From NCBI RefSeq assembly GCF_004365965.1, contig NZ_SOEB01000008.1, positions 118,016 to 182,015 on the forward strand: a stretch of 64,000 bases of DNA, read 5' to 3'. This document shows positions 8,918-20,539 of this stretch, one piece after another. How positions within the stretch are numbered: the first letter of the stretch is position 1; each line of letters starts with the position of its first letter. Below the pieces are notes generated by a model. That model was not told the DNA's origin. It made no database searches and saw only the letters and a program-made list of their open reading frames with translations. The position numbers and the translations under genes were made by a program. This DNA is from Rhodovulum visakhapatnamense. Its GTDB lineage: Bacteria > Pseudomonadota > Alphaproteobacteria > Rhodobacterales > Rhodobacteraceae.

Positions 8918-10911
<1,994 letters not shown>

Positions 10912-10999
10912 CTTGGGCGCCTCATGGATTAGGGGGCCGCCTCCGGGCCCGATTCAACATCGCGGGCTCTCTAGTCTCTGGCCCGCCGGAAATCAAGCG

Positions 11000-11725
11000 T
11001 CAGTTCGCCGGGGACGGGGCCGCCGCCGGGCCGGACGAGAGCGGTTCCGCGGCCGTATCCAGCGGACGCGTCACGATTTCGCCTGCCGATGCGGGCGCCG
11101 CGGCGGCCAGCGGGTCGGCTGCCGATCCGGCCGCGACTCCGGCCAGGGCAACGTCGGTCACGGCAGCATCGGGATCGTAGTTCAGCCAGTCCTCGCGGTG
11201 CTCGACCAGCCAGCGCTCGATCCGCTTTGCCGCGTTCCGGGCCAGCGCGCGCATCTGCTCGTCCTTGGTCCGCGTCAGCCCGGTGCCGATCAGGGTAGCC
11301 CCGTTCAGGCCTTCGCCAACCGACAGCTGCTCGGATTCGGCGTTCAGCTTCTTGCCCGCCGCGTCGTCCCAGAGATTGGCCGACAGCACCAGCATCGATT
11401 TCGGTGCCAGCACCACCGGAACGCCCGGCACCGCCAGAGCATAGCCGTCGACCGCGATGCCCAGATGGTAGATCTTGTCGCCGTCATAACGGCCGAAGCG
11501 GCGTTCAAGCTCTTCCTTCAGCACCGTCTCCCATTCCTCCGCCGTCGCCTGGCGCGAGGGCGGAATGTCCTTGGCGTTCTTGGCCACGACGATGGCATAG
11601 CCCAGCCTGAAATCGCCCAGCGGCACCGGCGGCTCGTCGAGATCGTCCTTGGCGCCGCAGGCCGCTAACAGCGCCAGCGCCGCGACAAGCAGAACGGACC
11701 TCAGGGTCGTGAACGGACGGCTCAT
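11000..11725 (-). CDS. Putative outer-membrane lipoprotein, conserved unknown
   Basis: The product is 241 aa starting MSRPFTTLRSVLLVAALALL, followed by the lipobox LLAAC-G, so it is likely lipid-anchored. The middle part (DFRLGYAIVVAKNAKDIPPS, EEWETVLKEELERRFGRYDG, YHLGIAVDGYALA) is well structured. The C-terminal ~60 residues are Ala/Pro-rich and low in complexity. I chose 11725 because the lipobox then sits at the right distance; the frame is open further upstream only by chance. It lies downstream of parC on the same strand, 70 bp away. Function unknown. Confidence 0.85.
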   Translation of the reverse strand: MSRPFTTLRSVLLVAALALLAACGAKDDLDEPPVPLGDFRLGYAIVVAKNAKDIPPSRQATAEEWETVLKEELERRFGRYDGDKIYHLGIAVDGYALAVPGVPVVLAPKSMLVLSANLWDDAAGKKLNAESEQLSVGEGLNGATLIGTGLTRTKDEQMRALARNAAKRIERWLVEHREDWLNYDPDAAVTDVALAGVAAGSAADPLAAAAPASAGEIVTRPLDTAAEPLSSGPAAAPSPAN

Positions 11726-11795
11726 GGGATCCCCGCAAGATGTTGTATCGCCGACCCGGAATAGCCCAAGGGTCACGGTCACGCAACGCTCGCGC

Positions 11796-14099
11796 TCAGG
11801 TGAAGCGGTTGTCCCTTGGGAAGCCGCGCGGTGCCATCCGCCCGCTGCCCGCGCGCTTGCCCAGCCATTCGGACAGGTCGGCCTCGGTGCGCGTGCGCCC
11901 GGCCGGATCGCGCCAGCTGAGCCCGTCGGCCAGGGTGAAGGTGGTGGCATCGACCAGACCGCCATCCTTGTACTTCTGCAACCGGACGCCCTTGCCGCGC
12001 GTCATCTCGGGCAGTTCCTCCAGCGGGAAGACCAGCACCTTGCGGTTCTGCCCGACGCAGGCGACGTGATCGCCCGAGACCGCCACGCAGACCCTGGCCA
12101 CGACCGGCGCCTTGACGTTCAGCGCCTGCTTGCCCGCGCGGGTCTGGGCCAGCACCTCGTCGGCGCCGACAACAAAGCCGTCGCCTGCACTGGAGGCCAC
12201 CAAGAGCTTTTCGCCGGGGCGATGGATGAACAGCGCGACGATCTCGCTTTCATTGGGCAGATCGACCATCAGCCGCACCGGCTCGCCCATGCCGCGCCCG
12301 CCCGGAAGCTGGGCCACCGGCAGGGTGTAGAACCGCCCGTTCGCGCCGAACAGGATCAGCTTGTCGGTGGTCTCGGCCGGGATCACGAAACGGCCCTCGT
12401 CGCCATCCTTGAACTTCAGCGCGGACCCGTCGGCCAGATGGCCCTTCATCGCCCGGATCCAGCCCATCTTCGAACAGACCACGGTCACCGGCTCGCGCTC
12501 GATCATCGCCTCGATCGGCACCTCGGCCACCTCGGCGGCTTCGGCAAACCGGGTCCGGCGCGCGCCCCCCGGCGCCTTGGCGCCGAAATTCTTGCGGACC
12601 TCGCGCAGCTCGTCGGCGATCCGCTTCCATTGCAGATCTTCGTGGTCCAGAAGATCGCGCAGGCCCGCGCGTTCCTCGGTCAGCCGGTCGCGCTCGGCGG
12701 TCAGTTCCATCTCTTCGAGCCGCCGCAGCGAGCGCAGCCGCATGTTGAGGATCGCCTCGGCCTGAACCTCGGTCAGCGTGCCCGGACCGTCGGCGGGCAG
12801 CGGCGAGACATAGTCGCGATCGGACATCGCCTTGGCGCGCGGCCGCGCCCAGTCCTCGGCCATCAGCGCGGCCTTGGGCTCGTCGTCATAGCGGATGATG
12901 TCGATCACCCGGTCGAGATTGAGGAAGGCGATCAGCAGCCCCTCCAGCACCTCGAGCCGATGGTCGATCTTGTCCAGACGGTGCTCGGACCGGCGGATCA
13001 GCACCGCGCGGCGGTGATCGAGGAAGGCGCGCAGCACCTCCTTCAGCGAACAGACCTTCGGCGTGCGCCCGTCGATCAGCACGTTCATGTTGAGGCTGAA
13101 CCGGATCTCGAGATCCGAGTTGCGGAACAGCGTGCCCATCAGCACTTCGGGGTCGATATTGCGCGAGCGGGGCTCAAGCACCAGCCGCACATCCTCGGCG
13201 CTTTCGTCCCGGACATCCGCCAGGATCGGGATCTTCTTGGTCTGGATCAGGTCGGCGATGCGTTCGATCAGCTTCGATTTCTGCACCTGATAGGGGATCT
13301 CGGTGACCACGATCTGCCACTGGCCGCGCCCCAGATCCTCGACCGCCCATTGGGCGCGCAGCCGGAAACTGCCCCGCCCGGTGCGATAAGCCTGGGCGAT
13401 GCTGTCGCGCGGCTCGACGATGACGCCGCCGGTCGGGAAATCGGGGCCCGGCACGAATTGCAGCAGCGTGTCGTCATGGGCTTCGGGCGACTTGATCAGA
13501 TGCAGGCAGGCGCCGACCAGATCGTCGATGTTATGCGGCGGGATGTTTGTCGCCATCCCCACGGCGATGCCGCTCGACCCGTTGGCCAGCAGGTTCGGAA
13601 AGGCCGCGGGCAGCACGACGGGTTCTTCCAGCGTGCCGTCGTAATTGGGGCGGAAATCGACCGCGTTTTCCGAAAGCCCCTCCATCAGGGCCTCGGCCGC
13701 GGCGGTCAGGCGGGCTTCGGTATAGCGGCTGGCGGCGGGGTTGTCGCCGTCGATATTGCCGAAGTTCCCCTGCCCGTCCACCAGCGGGTAGCGGACGTTG
13801 AAATCCTGGGCCAGGCGCGCCATCGCATCATAGATCGCGGCATCGCCATGGGGGTGATAGTTGCCCATCACATCGCCCGAGATCTTGGCCGACTTGCGGA
13901 ACCCCCCGGTCGCGGACAGCTTGAGTTCGCGCATCGCGAACAGGATCCGCCTGTGCACGGGCTTCATCCCGTCCCGCGCGTCGGGCAGCGCCCGGTCCAT
14001 GATCGTGGACAGCGCATAGGTCAGATAGCGGTCGCCGATCGCACGGCGAAGCGGTTCGGACACGGCGTCCATCTTGGGGGTGTCGGTGGCGTCTGACAT
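11796..14099 (-). CDS. parC: DNA topoisomerase IV subunit A
   Basis: The product is 767 aa. Subunit A of the type II enzyme that decatenates daughter chromosomes, working with ParE. The N-terminal breakage-reunion domain has [19 protein letters not shown] and the active-site Tyr at residue 126 in [10 protein letters not shown]. The quinolone-interaction stretch [12 protein letters not shown] has Ala where E. coli ParC has Ser80, a change seen in other alphaproteobacteria. The C-terminal beta-pinwheel region follows ([19 protein letters not shown]). It has the usual length, and parE is not in the window. Confidence 0.98.
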   Translation of the reverse strand: MSDATDTPKMDAVSEPLRRAIGDRYLTYALSTIMDRALPDARDGMKPVHRRILFAMRELKLSATGGFRKSAKISGDVMGNYHPHGDAAIYDAMARLAQDFNVRYPLVDGQGNFGNIDGDNPAASRYTEARLTAAAEALMEGLSENAVDFRPNYDGTLEEPVVLPAAFPNLLANGSSGIAVGMATNIPPHNIDDLVGACLHLIKSPEAHDDTLLQFVPGPDFPTGGVIVEPRDSIAQAYRTGRGSFRLRAQWAVEDLGRGQWQIVVTEIPYQVQKSKLIERIADLIQTKKIPILADVRDESAEDVRLVLEPRSRNIDPEVLMGTLFRNSDLEIRFSLNMNVLIDGRTPKVCSLKEVLRAFLDHRRAVLIRRSEHRLDKIDHRLEVLEGLLIAFLNLDRVIDIIRYDDEPKAALMAEDWARPRAKAMSDRDYVSPLPADGPGTLTEVQAEAILNMRLRSLRRLEEMELTAERDRLTEERAGLRDLLDHEDLQWKRIADELREVRKNFGAKAPGGARRTRFAEAAEVAEVPIEAMIEREPVTVVCSKMGWIRAMKGHLADGSALKFKDGDEGRFVIPAETTDKLILFGANGRFYTLPVAQLPGGRGMGEPVRLMVDLPNESEIVALFIHRPGEKLLVASSAGDGFVVGADEVLAQTRAGKQALNVKAPVVARVCVAVSGDHVACVGQNRKVLVFPLEELPEMTRGKGVRLQKYKDGGLVDATTFTLADGLSWRDPAGRTRTEADLSEWLGKRAGSGRMAPRGFPRDNRFT

Positions 14100-14235
14100 G
14101 GGTGTCGTCTAGATAAGGCAAGCAGACAAGTCCAGAGGCGGAACCCGCCTGCCGACCCCGACCCGGCCGCCGCCCCGCGCGTGGCAATTTGGGCGCGAAA
14201 AGGGTATACTCCCCTTCTTTTCAGGGAGAACCCCA

Positions 14236-14580
14236 ATGAAACTTTTCGCACCAATCGCCTTGGGCACCGCTCTTGTCCTTGCCGCCCTTCCCGATCCCGC
14301 CCTCGCCCAGAACCAGTCCATGTCGGCAGGCACGCAGGCCGGCAGCCATGGCACGCTCAGGGCCACTCCCGGCAGCGGGCCCCGCGTTTCGGTCGGGACC
14401 GGATTCGCCATTATCGACATGGGGACCGAGTCGCGGTCCTTCTGCTGCGACGGCTGCAGCAGCGACCCGGGCGGACCGGGGGGCGTGTCCTGTTCGGGCT
14501 GCACCGAGGTCGGACCGGTCAGCTGTTCCGGCACGCTGGTGACCTGCGCCGACGATCTTTCGGGCTGCCCGGTGGAATAG
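14236..14580 (+). CDS. Small secreted cysteine-rich protein, unknown
   Basis: The product is 114 aa. The signal peptide MKLFAPIALGTALVLAALPD ends near ALA-Q. The mature part of about 88 residues carries eight Cys packed in the C-terminal half: SFCCDGC, VSCSGC, VSCSGT, VTCADD and SGCPVE, together with Gly, Ser and Pro. AGGGAGAA precedes the ATG, which supports translation. The pattern suggests a disulfide-knotted exported peptide or a metal-binding protein; I do not recognise a family. It diverges from parC and is 51 bp upstream of an SDR gene. Confidence 0.7.
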   Translation: MKLFAPIALGTALVLAALPDPALAQNQSMSAGTQAGSHGTLRATPGSGPRVSVGTGFAIIDMGTESRSFCCDGCSSDPGGPGGVSCSGCTEVGPVSCSGTLVTCADDLSGCPVE

Positions 14581-14631
14581 CAGGACAGCTCGGGGCTGGA
14601 CAGGGCGCGCGCCGGATGCCAACAGCGCGTC

Positions 14632-15459
14632 ATGGCACGCAGCGTCCTGATCACCGGCTGTTCTTCTGGCATCGGCCATGATGCCGCCCACGCGCTCGCC
14701 GCGCGGGGCTGGCGGGTGTTCGCCACCTGCCGCAAGGACGCCGATTGCGCGCGCCTGCGCGGCGAGGGGCTGGAAAGCTTCCCGCTCGACTACGCCAGCG
14801 AAGAAAGCATCGCCGCCGCGGTCGACGAGGCCTTGTCGCGCACCGGCGGCACACTCGATGCACTTTACAACAATGGCGCCTTCGGCTGTCCCGGCGCGGT
14901 CGAGGACCTGCCGCGGGACGCGCTGCGCGAGATTTTCGAGACCAACCTCTTCGGGGTGCACGACCTCACCCGGCGGGTGATCCCCGCGATGCGCGCGCAG
15001 GGCCATGGCCGGATCGTCAACTGTTCCTCGGTGCTGGGGCTCGTGCCGCTGAAATGGCGCGGCGCCTATTCGGCCACGAAATACGCGCTGGAGGGGTTGA
15101 CCGACACGCTGCGGCTTGAGATGCGCGACACGCCGATCCGGGTGATCCTGATCGAGCCCGGCCCGGTGACCTCGAAGATCCGGGTGAACTCGATCCCGCA
15201 TTTCGAACGCTGGATCGACTGGACGGCCAGCGCCCGGGCGGACCAGTACCGCACCTCGCTTCTGCAACGGCTTTACGAGGATCGCGGCCGCGACAGGTTC
15301 GAACTGCCGCCCTCCGCAGTCAGCCGCAAACTGGTCCATGCGCTGGAAGCGCGACACCCGCGCCCGCGCTATTTCGTGACGACGCCCACCTACCTGATGA
15401 ACATCGCGCGGCGGGTCCTGCCGACACCCGCGCTCGACTGGCTGATCGACAAGGGATAG
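14632..15459 (+). CDS. SDR family NAD(P)-dependent oxidoreductase
   Basis: The product is 275 aa of classical short-chain dehydrogenase type. The nucleotide-binding TGCSSGIG is at residues 8-15, NNGA at about residue 81, the catalytic Ser in IVNCSSVLG and the Tyr-x-x-x-Lys motif in YSATKYALEG. The PGPV turn follows. The C-terminal region (RPRYFVTTPTYLMNIARRVLP) resembles the SDR group that includes YbbO-like membrane-associated enzymes. The substrate is unknown; reduction of a hydrophobic aldehyde or ketone is a guess from that resemblance. Confidence 0.9.
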   Translation: MARSVLITGCSSGIGHDAAHALAARGWRVFATCRKDADCARLRGEGLESFPLDYASEESIAAAVDEALSRTGGTLDALYNNGAFGCPGAVEDLPRDALREIFETNLFGVHDLTRRVIPAMRAQGHGRIVNCSSVLGLVPLKWRGAYSATKYALEGLTDTLRLEMRDTPIRVILIEPGPVTSKIRVNSIPHFERWIDWTASARADQYRTSLLQRLYEDRGRDRFELPPSAVSRKLVHALEARHPRPRYFVTTPTYLMNIARRVLPTPALDWLIDKG

Positions 15460-15580
15460 GCGGGACGCAGCGCCCGGGGCATGCGCCCGAAGACACGGCG
15501 CGCAACAAACGGCCGCAGAAACCTTCCCTGACGAAATATACTTTCCCGACGCTTTTGGTCTGTTCCCTCGGTTTGAGACT

Positions 15581-15596
15581 CGCTAACACTCTCCGG
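15581..15596 (+). promoter_or_regulatory. Candidate regulatory motif upstream of etfB
   Basis: CGCTAACACTCTCCGG lies 54 bp before the etfB start and is identical to 24891-24906 upstream of pckA. A related form, GCGCTAACGCCTCTCCGG, occurs at 24991-25008. The core GCTAAC resembles a half-site of LacI-type central-carbon regulators (inference). Confidence 0.45.
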
Positions 15597-15649
15597 AACC
15601 ATTGACTTGCCCCCGGAGGGGGGCGCGACTGCAAGGGAGACACACGCCG

Positions 15650-16411
15650 ATGAAGGTCCTTGTGCCTGTTAAGCGGGTGATCGACTACAACGTGAAGGTC
15701 CGCGTGAAGGCGGACGGAACGGGGGTCGATCTCGCCAACGTCAAGATGTCGATGAACCCGTTCGACGAAATCGCCGTCGAAGAGGCGATCCGCCTGAAGG
15801 AAAAGGGTCAGGCCACCGAGATCGTTGCGGTCTCGATCGGGGTCAAGCAGGCCCAGGAAACCCTGCGCACCGCGCTGGCCATGGGCGCGGACCGGGCGAT
15901 CCTGATCGTCGCCGCCGAGGACATCCATCACGACATCGAGCCGCTGGCCGTCGCCAAGATCCTCAAGGCCGTGGTCGACGAGGAACAGCCAGGTCTGGTG
16001 CTCTGCGGCAAGCAGGCCATCGACAACGACATGAACGCGACCGGCCAGATGCTGGCGGCGCTTCTGGGCTGGAGCCAGGGCACCTTCGCCTCGGGGCTCG
16101 AGATCGACGGCGACGCGGCCGAGGTCACCCGCGAGGTCGATGGCGGCCTGCAGACCATCAAGGTCAAGCTGCCGGCTATCGTTTCGGTCGACCTGCGCCT
16201 CAACGAGCCGCGCTATGCCTCGCTGCCGAATATCATGAAGGCCAAGAAAAAGCAGCTCGACGAGAAGACGCCCGCCGATTACGGCGTCGACACCGCGCCG
16301 CGCCTGACCGTGCTGAAGACCGCCGAACCGCGCGAGCGCAAGGCCGGCGTCAAGGTGGGCTCGGTCGACGAGCTGATCGCGAAACTGAAAGACGAAGCGG
16401 GGGTGCTCTGA
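15650..16411 (+). CDS. etfB: Electron transfer flavoprotein beta subunit
   Basis: The product is 253 aa. It forms with EtfA the FAD/AMP-binding heterodimer that passes electrons from acyl-CoA and other dehydrogenases to ETF:quinone oxidoreductase. It begins [17 protein letters not shown]; the signature [20 protein letters not shown] is near residue 190. The ATG at 15650 has AAGGGAGA upstream; an earlier in-frame ATG at 15602 would add 16 unrelated residues. It overlaps etfA by one base, so the two are translationally coupled. A shared promoter motif with pckA lies upstream. Confidence 0.98.
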   Translation: MKVLVPVKRVIDYNVKVRVKADGTGVDLANVKMSMNPFDEIAVEEAIRLKEKGQATEIVAVSIGVKQAQETLRTALAMGADRAILIVAAEDIHHDIEPLAVAKILKAVVDEEQPGLVLCGKQAIDNDMNATGQMLAALLGWSQGTFASGLEIDGDAAEVTREVDGGLQTIKVKLPAIVSVDLRLNEPRYASLPNIMKAKKKQLDEKTPADYGVDTAPRLTVLKTAEPRERKAGVKVGSVDELIAKLKDEAGVL

Positions 16412-17337
16412 TGGCCGTTTTGCTGCTTGCCGAAGTCACCGGGGGCGAACTGCAACTCGACGCGACCGCCAAGGCGGTGACCGCCGCCAGGGCGCTGGGC
16501 GAGGTGACCGCGCTGTGCGTCGGCGCCCATGCCAAGGCCGCGGGCGAGGCCGCCGCAAAGATTGACGGCGTGGCCAAGGTGCTGGTCGCCGAGGACGCGA
16601 TCTACGGCCACCGCCTGGCCGAGCCGACCGCCGATCTGATCGTGTCGCTGGCGGGCGACTATGACCATATCGCAGCGCCCGCGACGACCGATGCCAAGAA
16701 CATCATGCCGCGCGTCGCCGCGCTCTTGGACGTCATGATCATCACCGATGTCGTGGGCGTGGTCGATGCCGACACGTTCGACCGGCCGATCTATGCCGGC
16801 AACGCGATCCAGACCGTCACGTCCTCGGACGCCAAGAAGGTCCTGACGATCCGCACCTCGACCTTCGAGGCGGCAGGCGAAGGCGCGGGCGCCCCGGTTT
16901 CGGACGTGGCGGCTGCGGGCAACCCGGCGCTGTCGGAATGGGTCTCGGATACCGCCGCGAAAAGCGACCGGCCCGAACTGACCTCGGCCGGGGTGATCGT
17001 CTCGGGCGGCCGCGGGGTCGGGTCGGAAGAGAACTTCAAGCTGATCGAGGACTTGGCCGACAAGCTGGGTGCGGCGGTCGGCGCGTCGCGCGCGGCGGTC
17101 GATAGCGGCTTTGCGCCGAACGACTGGCAGGTCGGCCAGACCGGCAAGGTCGTGGCGCCCGAGCTTTACATCGCGGTGGGCATTTCCGGCGCAATCCAGC
17201 ACCTGGCCGGGATGAAGGATTCGAAGGTCATCGTCGCGATCAACAAGGACGAAGAGGCGCCGATCTTCCAGGTTGCCGATTACGGTCTTGTCGCAGATCT
17301 GTTCGACGCGGTGCCCGAGCTGGTCTCCAAGCTCTGA
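16411..17337 (+). CDS. etfA: Electron transfer flavoprotein alpha subunit
   Basis: The product is 308 aa. The C-terminal FAD domain is complete: [60 protein letters not shown] and [16 protein letters not shown]. The start codon shares its A with the etfB stop. A strong terminator follows at 17358-17385, closing the etfBA operon. It carries electrons from fatty acyl, amino-acid or methylated-amine catabolism, consistent with the 3-hydroxyacyl-CoA dehydrogenase gene 1 kb downstream. Confidence 0.98.
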   Translation: MAVLLLAEVTGGELQLDATAKAVTAARALGEVTALCVGAHAKAAGEAAAKIDGVAKVLVAEDAIYGHRLAEPTADLIVSLAGDYDHIAAPATTDAKNIMPRVAALLDVMIITDVVGVVDADTFDRPIYAGNAIQTVTSSDAKKVLTIRTSTFEAAGEGAGAPVSDVAAAGNPALSEWVSDTAAKSDRPELTSAGVIVSGGRGVGSEENFKLIEDLADKLGAAVGASRAAVDSGFAPNDWQVGQTGKVVAPELYIAVGISGAIQHLAGMKDSKVIVAINKDEEAPIFQVADYGLVADLFDAVPELVSKL

Positions 17338-17357
17338 GGGCGCCGCCACTGAACGAC

Positions 17358-17385
17358 AGGCCCGCCGGATCGCACCGGCGGGCCT
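17358..17385 (+). terminator. Terminator after etfBA
   Basis: AGGCCCGCCGG (17358-17368) pairs perfectly with CCGGCGGGCCT (17375-17385) across a six-base loop and ends in TTTCC, 20 bp after the etfA stop. Confidence 0.88.
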
Positions 17386-17415
17386 TTCCATGTCGGCACG
17401 CGGGGTGGGTCGGGG

Positions 17416-18249
17416 TCAAAGCGCGCGCAGCTCGTGCAGCGCCACGGTCAGCACCTCGGCCAGTTCTTCATGCACCGCAGGTCCGGGCAGCGACGCGGCC
17501 GCGGCCTGGTCCATCTCGCCATGCACCATGCCCTCGGTGCCCGGGGCAAGCGCTTCGGGGCTGGGCTCGAACTCGATCACCCGGGTGAAATAGGACCGCA
17601 CCGTGTCCAGCATGTGCTGGGTTACGAATAACGGATCCAGTCCCAGCCCGTCGGATGGCTGATCGCCCTCCGGCGCGCGGCTTGGCAGCCAGAGCAGGAT
17701 CTTGTCGCCCGGGATGCGCCCCGCAAGCTTGCGCATCCGCGCCTGCCAGGCCATCTGCAATTCGGCCACCACAATCTCGAAGGCCGAGGGCGATTTCTGC
17801 TTCAGTACGCTCAGCATGTGGCGGGTGAAGTGGAATTCGGTGAAATCGACGCCGGGATACAGCGCCTTCAGCATCGCCGAGGCACGCAGGAAGCGGTCGT
17901 TCCGGCGCGGATGCACCACGTAGAACCGGTTCGACATGTTATGCGCGCCGAGCGCCTGAAAGATCGTGACCTTGGCCCCGGCCACCACGTCCATCAGCGA
18001 GACGTCGTTCAGGAAGACGTCGATCCCGGCATTGACGCAGCCCAGATTGACCATCTGCAGCCCGGTCGCCTCTTCGATCAGCGCCGGAAACGGCTTCGGC
18101 ACGAATTTTCCATAGGTCTCGGTGCCACCCACCACGGCACAATAGGGTTGGTCCAGCGATCTCTTTGGCCCCCTGAACAGCAACCTCGAATTGCCGTAAC
18201 GGCAAGGGAAGTAGGCCAGCGATCCGCTGCCCATGTTATCGAAGCTCAT
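17416..18249 (-). CDS. DUF6473-like conserved protein
   Basis: The product is 277 aa beginning MSFDNMGSGSLAYFPCRYGN. Conserved-looking stretches are CAVVGGTETYGKFVPKPFP, LGCVNAGIDVFLNDVS, GAHNMSNRFYVVHPRRNDRF and HGEMDQAAAA. This matches a Rhodobacterales family that I recall as DUF6473, sometimes called sulfotransferase-like. No catalytic residue can be assigned with confidence. The start at 18249 is favoured because family members begin with this M-S-[YF]-D pattern; an upstream ATG at 18297 adds 16 atypical residues. It converges on the etfBA terminator. Confidence 0.75.
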   Translation of the reverse strand: MSFDNMGSGSLAYFPCRYGNSRLLFRGPKRSLDQPYCAVVGGTETYGKFVPKPFPALIEEATGLQMVNLGCVNAGIDVFLNDVSLMDVVAGAKVTIFQALGAHNMSNRFYVVHPRRNDRFLRASAMLKALYPGVDFTEFHFTRHMLSVLKQKSPSAFEIVVAELQMAWQARMRKLAGRIPGDKILLWLPSRAPEGDQPSDGLGLDPLFVTQHMLDTVRSYFTRVIEFEPSPEALAPGTEGMVHGEMDQAAAASLPGPAVHEELAEVLTVALHELRAL

Positions 18250-18400
18250 CTTGCACCCACTCGCGTCTTGCGACTCACCGCTCTTCAGGTTGGGCATGCG
18301 GCGTTTCGAAGTCGCTAAAGTTCACATTCTATGGATAACGTCGCCCTTGTGCGGCAGCGCCGCTTCGGCCAATGTGCCGCCAGCAAGGCGGGGGATGCAG

Positions 18401-19276
18401 ATGGACGTCAAGACGGTCGGGGTAGTCGGTGCGGGCCAGATGGGCAACGGCATCGCCCATGTCTTTGCTCTGGCCGGGTACGAGGTCACGCTGAACGACA
18501 TCTCTGCCGACGCACTGGACCGGGCCCTTGGCATCATCGGCAAGAACCTCGACCGCCAGGTCAGCCGCGAAAAGATCACCGAGGCCGAAAAGCAGGCCGC
18601 GCTGGGCCGGATCTCGACCACCACGGTGCTGACCGATCTGGGATCTTCCGACCTGATCATCGAGGCCGCGACCGAACGCGAGACGGTCAAGACGGCGATC
18701 TTCGAGGATCTGCAGCCGCATCTGAAACCGACCACGATCCTGACCTCGAACACCTCGTCGATCTCGATCACGCGGCTGGCCAGCCGCACCGACCGGCCCG
18801 AGAAATTCATGGGGTTCCATTTCATGAACCCGGTGCCGGTGATGCAGCTGGTCGAGCTGATCCGCGGTATCGCCACCGACGAAGAGACCTATCACTCGCT
18901 GCTGAAAGTGGTCGAGTCGTTGGGCAAGACCGCCGCCTCGGCCGAAGACTTCCCGGCCTTCATCGTCAACCGCATCCTGATGCCGATGATCAACGAGGCA
19001 GTCTATACGCTGTACGAAGGCGTCGGATCGGTCCGGTCGATCGACGAGTCGATGAAGCTTGGGGCGAACCATCCGATGGGGCCGCTGGAGCTTGCGGATT
19101 TCATCGGACTCGATACCTGCCTCGCGATCATGAACGTTCTGCACGAAGGGCTGGCCGATACCAAGTACCGCCCCTGCCCGCTGCTGACCAAATATGTCGA
19201 GGCGGGATGGCTGGGCCGCAAGACCAATCGCGGGTTCTACGACTACCGGGGCGAGACGCCGGTTCCCACGCGCTGA
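18401..19276 (+). CDS. hbd: 3-hydroxybutyryl-CoA dehydrogenase
   Basis: The product is 291 aa. It interconverts acetoacetyl-CoA or related 3-oxoacyl-CoA and the 3-hydroxyacyl-CoA using NAD(P). The Rossmann motif GVVGAGQMGNGIAHVFALAG opens the protein; SNTSSISIT and the catalytic His region GFHFMNPVPVMQLVE are at about residues 125-150. The dimerisation domain ends with KYVEAGWLGRKTNRGFYDY. AGGCGGGGG lies upstream of 18401; an ATG two codons earlier is an alternative. It probably serves butanoate/polyhydroxyalkanoate or ethylmalonyl-CoA metabolism. It stands alone and diverges from the DUF6473-like gene. Confidence 0.95.
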   Translation: MDVKTVGVVGAGQMGNGIAHVFALAGYEVTLNDISADALDRALGIIGKNLDRQVSREKITEAEKQAALGRISTTTVLTDLGSSDLIIEAATERETVKTAIFEDLQPHLKPTTILTSNTSSISITRLASRTDRPEKFMGFHFMNPVPVMQLVELIRGIATDEETYHSLLKVVESLGKTAASAEDFPAFIVNRILMPMINEAVYTLYEGVGSVRSIDESMKLGANHPMGPLELADFIGLDTCLAIMNVLHEGLADTKYRPCPLLTKYVEAGWLGRKTNRGFYDYRGETPVPTR

Positions 19277-19312
19277 CCACCCGCCGCGGGCGGAGGACGC
19301 CCGTCAGGACGT

Positions 19313-19333
19313 GGGTATTGTGCCAAGAAGAAC
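19313..19333 (+). repeat. Short convergent-intergenic repeat, copy 1
   Basis: GGGTATT-N3-CCAAGAAGAA lies between the convergent stops at 19276 and 19345. Related copies are at 26764-26785 (+) and 58050-58070 (-), each also in a convergent gap. Confidence 0.6.
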
Positions 19334-19344
19334 AGGGGCCTGGG

Positions 19345-20238
19345 TCAGGCCAGGGCCAGCGTGCGTTCGCGCAGCCAGGCGACGAAGCCACGCGGATCGC
19401 CCACCCAGCGCTCGATCACGTCGCGGTCTATGGGTTCGCCCACGGCGGGGCACTGGGGCCGGTTCAGGGCGTGAACGACCTCGTGCAGCAAAAGCCCCTG
19501 GCGCAGCGTCGGCGATAACCGGTTGGCGATCTGATACCAGCGCGAATTGGCGCCGGGAAACCGGACCGGCAGGACCCGGGCGCCCGAGCGCTGGATCAGC
19601 TTGGCGGTGAAGGGGTTCCAGCCAGCCTCGATTGCGGGGCCGAAGAAGGTCGGCGACGCGGCGACGACCCCGGCAGGGAACAGCACCACCGCGCCCCCCT
19701 CGCCAAGATGCGCCATCGCGGCGCGCCGCATCTCGAGGTTCTGTTCGCGAGCATCTTCGGCATGGGGAAAGGGCACCGGGATCATGAACTCGGCGACCTC
19801 GGCCACGCCGGTCAGCAGCGAGCGCGTCAGGATCTTGTAATCGGTCCGCACCCGGCCGACGAGATCGGCCAGCACCATGCCGTCGACCAGCCCATGTGGA
19901 TGGTTCGCGACGATCACCAGCGGGCCCTCGCGCGGGATCCGCGCCACCTGGTCGGGCGGGGTCGCGACGGCAATGCCCATCACATCCAGCGCCTGACGCC
20001 AGAAGGCCTGGCCCCGGGGAACGCCCCGCGCCTCGAATTCGCGCACGAGGCGCAAGAGGGTCAGCTTGCCGGTCAGGATCTCGATGGCGCGGATCGCCTG
20101 GGCGCGAAGCGGGTCGGGGAAGGTCCGGGCGTAGGAAAGCTCGCGCGCGTCGTAAGGCGGCTCGGCCGACGGGTCCGCGCGCGGTGCGTTCCGGGCGGGC
20201 GCGGTCATCGGCGCGCGGTGGTCAGCCATGTCCTGCAT
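19345..20238 (-). CDS. Lysophospholipid acyltransferase family protein
   Basis: The product is 297 aa. The acceptor motif NHPHGLVDGMVLADL has the spacing of the NHPxGxxDG subgroup rather than the classic H-x4-D. FPAGVVAASP corresponds to the glycerophosphate-binding block and PVRFPGANSRWYQ follows. Members acylate lysophospholipids or ornithine lipids at the inner membrane; the acceptor here is unknown. It begins 12 bp after the HPr gene stop, so it is probably at the end of the PTS operon. A second ATG three codons in (20229) is possible. Confidence 0.85.
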   Translation of the reverse strand: MQDMADHRAPMTAPARNAPRADPSAEPPYDARELSYARTFPDPLRAQAIRAIEILTGKLTLLRLVREFEARGVPRGQAFWRQALDVMGIAVATPPDQVARIPREGPLVIVANHPHGLVDGMVLADLVGRVRTDYKILTRSLLTGVAEVAEFMIPVPFPHAEDAREQNLEMRRAAMAHLGEGGAVVLFPAGVVAASPTFFGPAIEAGWNPFTAKLIQRSGARVLPVRFPGANSRWYQIANRLSPTLRQGLLLHEVVHALNRPQCPAVGEPIDRDVIERWVGDPRGFVAWLRERTLALA

Positions 20239-20250
20239 CGGGGGCTCGCG

Positions 20251-20532
20251 TCACATGTCCTCGCCGAACCGGTTCGCCACCAGGCGTTCCAGCGCATCCG
20301 CGAGCTTGGCGGCCTCGGGACCGCGGGTCGCAACCTCGATGCTGGTGCCTTTCGAGGCGGCCAGCATCAGGAGCCCCATGATGGAATCGCCCGACGCACT
20401 CATCCCGTCGCGGAACACCTCGGCGCTGGCATCGTGCTCTTCAACGCATTCCACGAACTTGGCCGAGGCCCGGGCATGCAGCCCCTTTTCGTTCACGATC
20501 TCGAACACTCGGATCACGCTGTTGCTGGTCAA
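20251..20532 (-). CDS. ptsH: Phosphocarrier protein HPr
   Basis: The product is 93 aa. The active His is in NEKGLHARASAKFVE, and the Ser phosphorylated by HprK is in MSASGDSIMGLLMLAAS. It works in the regulatory PTS, relaying phosphate from enzyme I to EIIA. The frame has no ATG at the right place. TTG at 20532, with GAGGA five bases upstream, gives the expected length and starts 7 bp after the EIIA gene stop. Longer starts would overlap EIIA in another frame. Its partner kinase HprK is in the same operon. Confidence 0.93.
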   Translation of the reverse strand: MTSNSVIRVFEIVNEKGLHARASAKFVECVEEHDASAEVFRDGMSASGDSIMGLLMLAASKGTSIEVATRGPEAAKLADALERLVANRFGEDM

Positions 20533-20539
20533 TGGGTCC

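Noticed and set aside
11649..14096. 815-codon plus-strand frame
   Set aside because: Antisense of parC, which is unmistakable on the minus strand.
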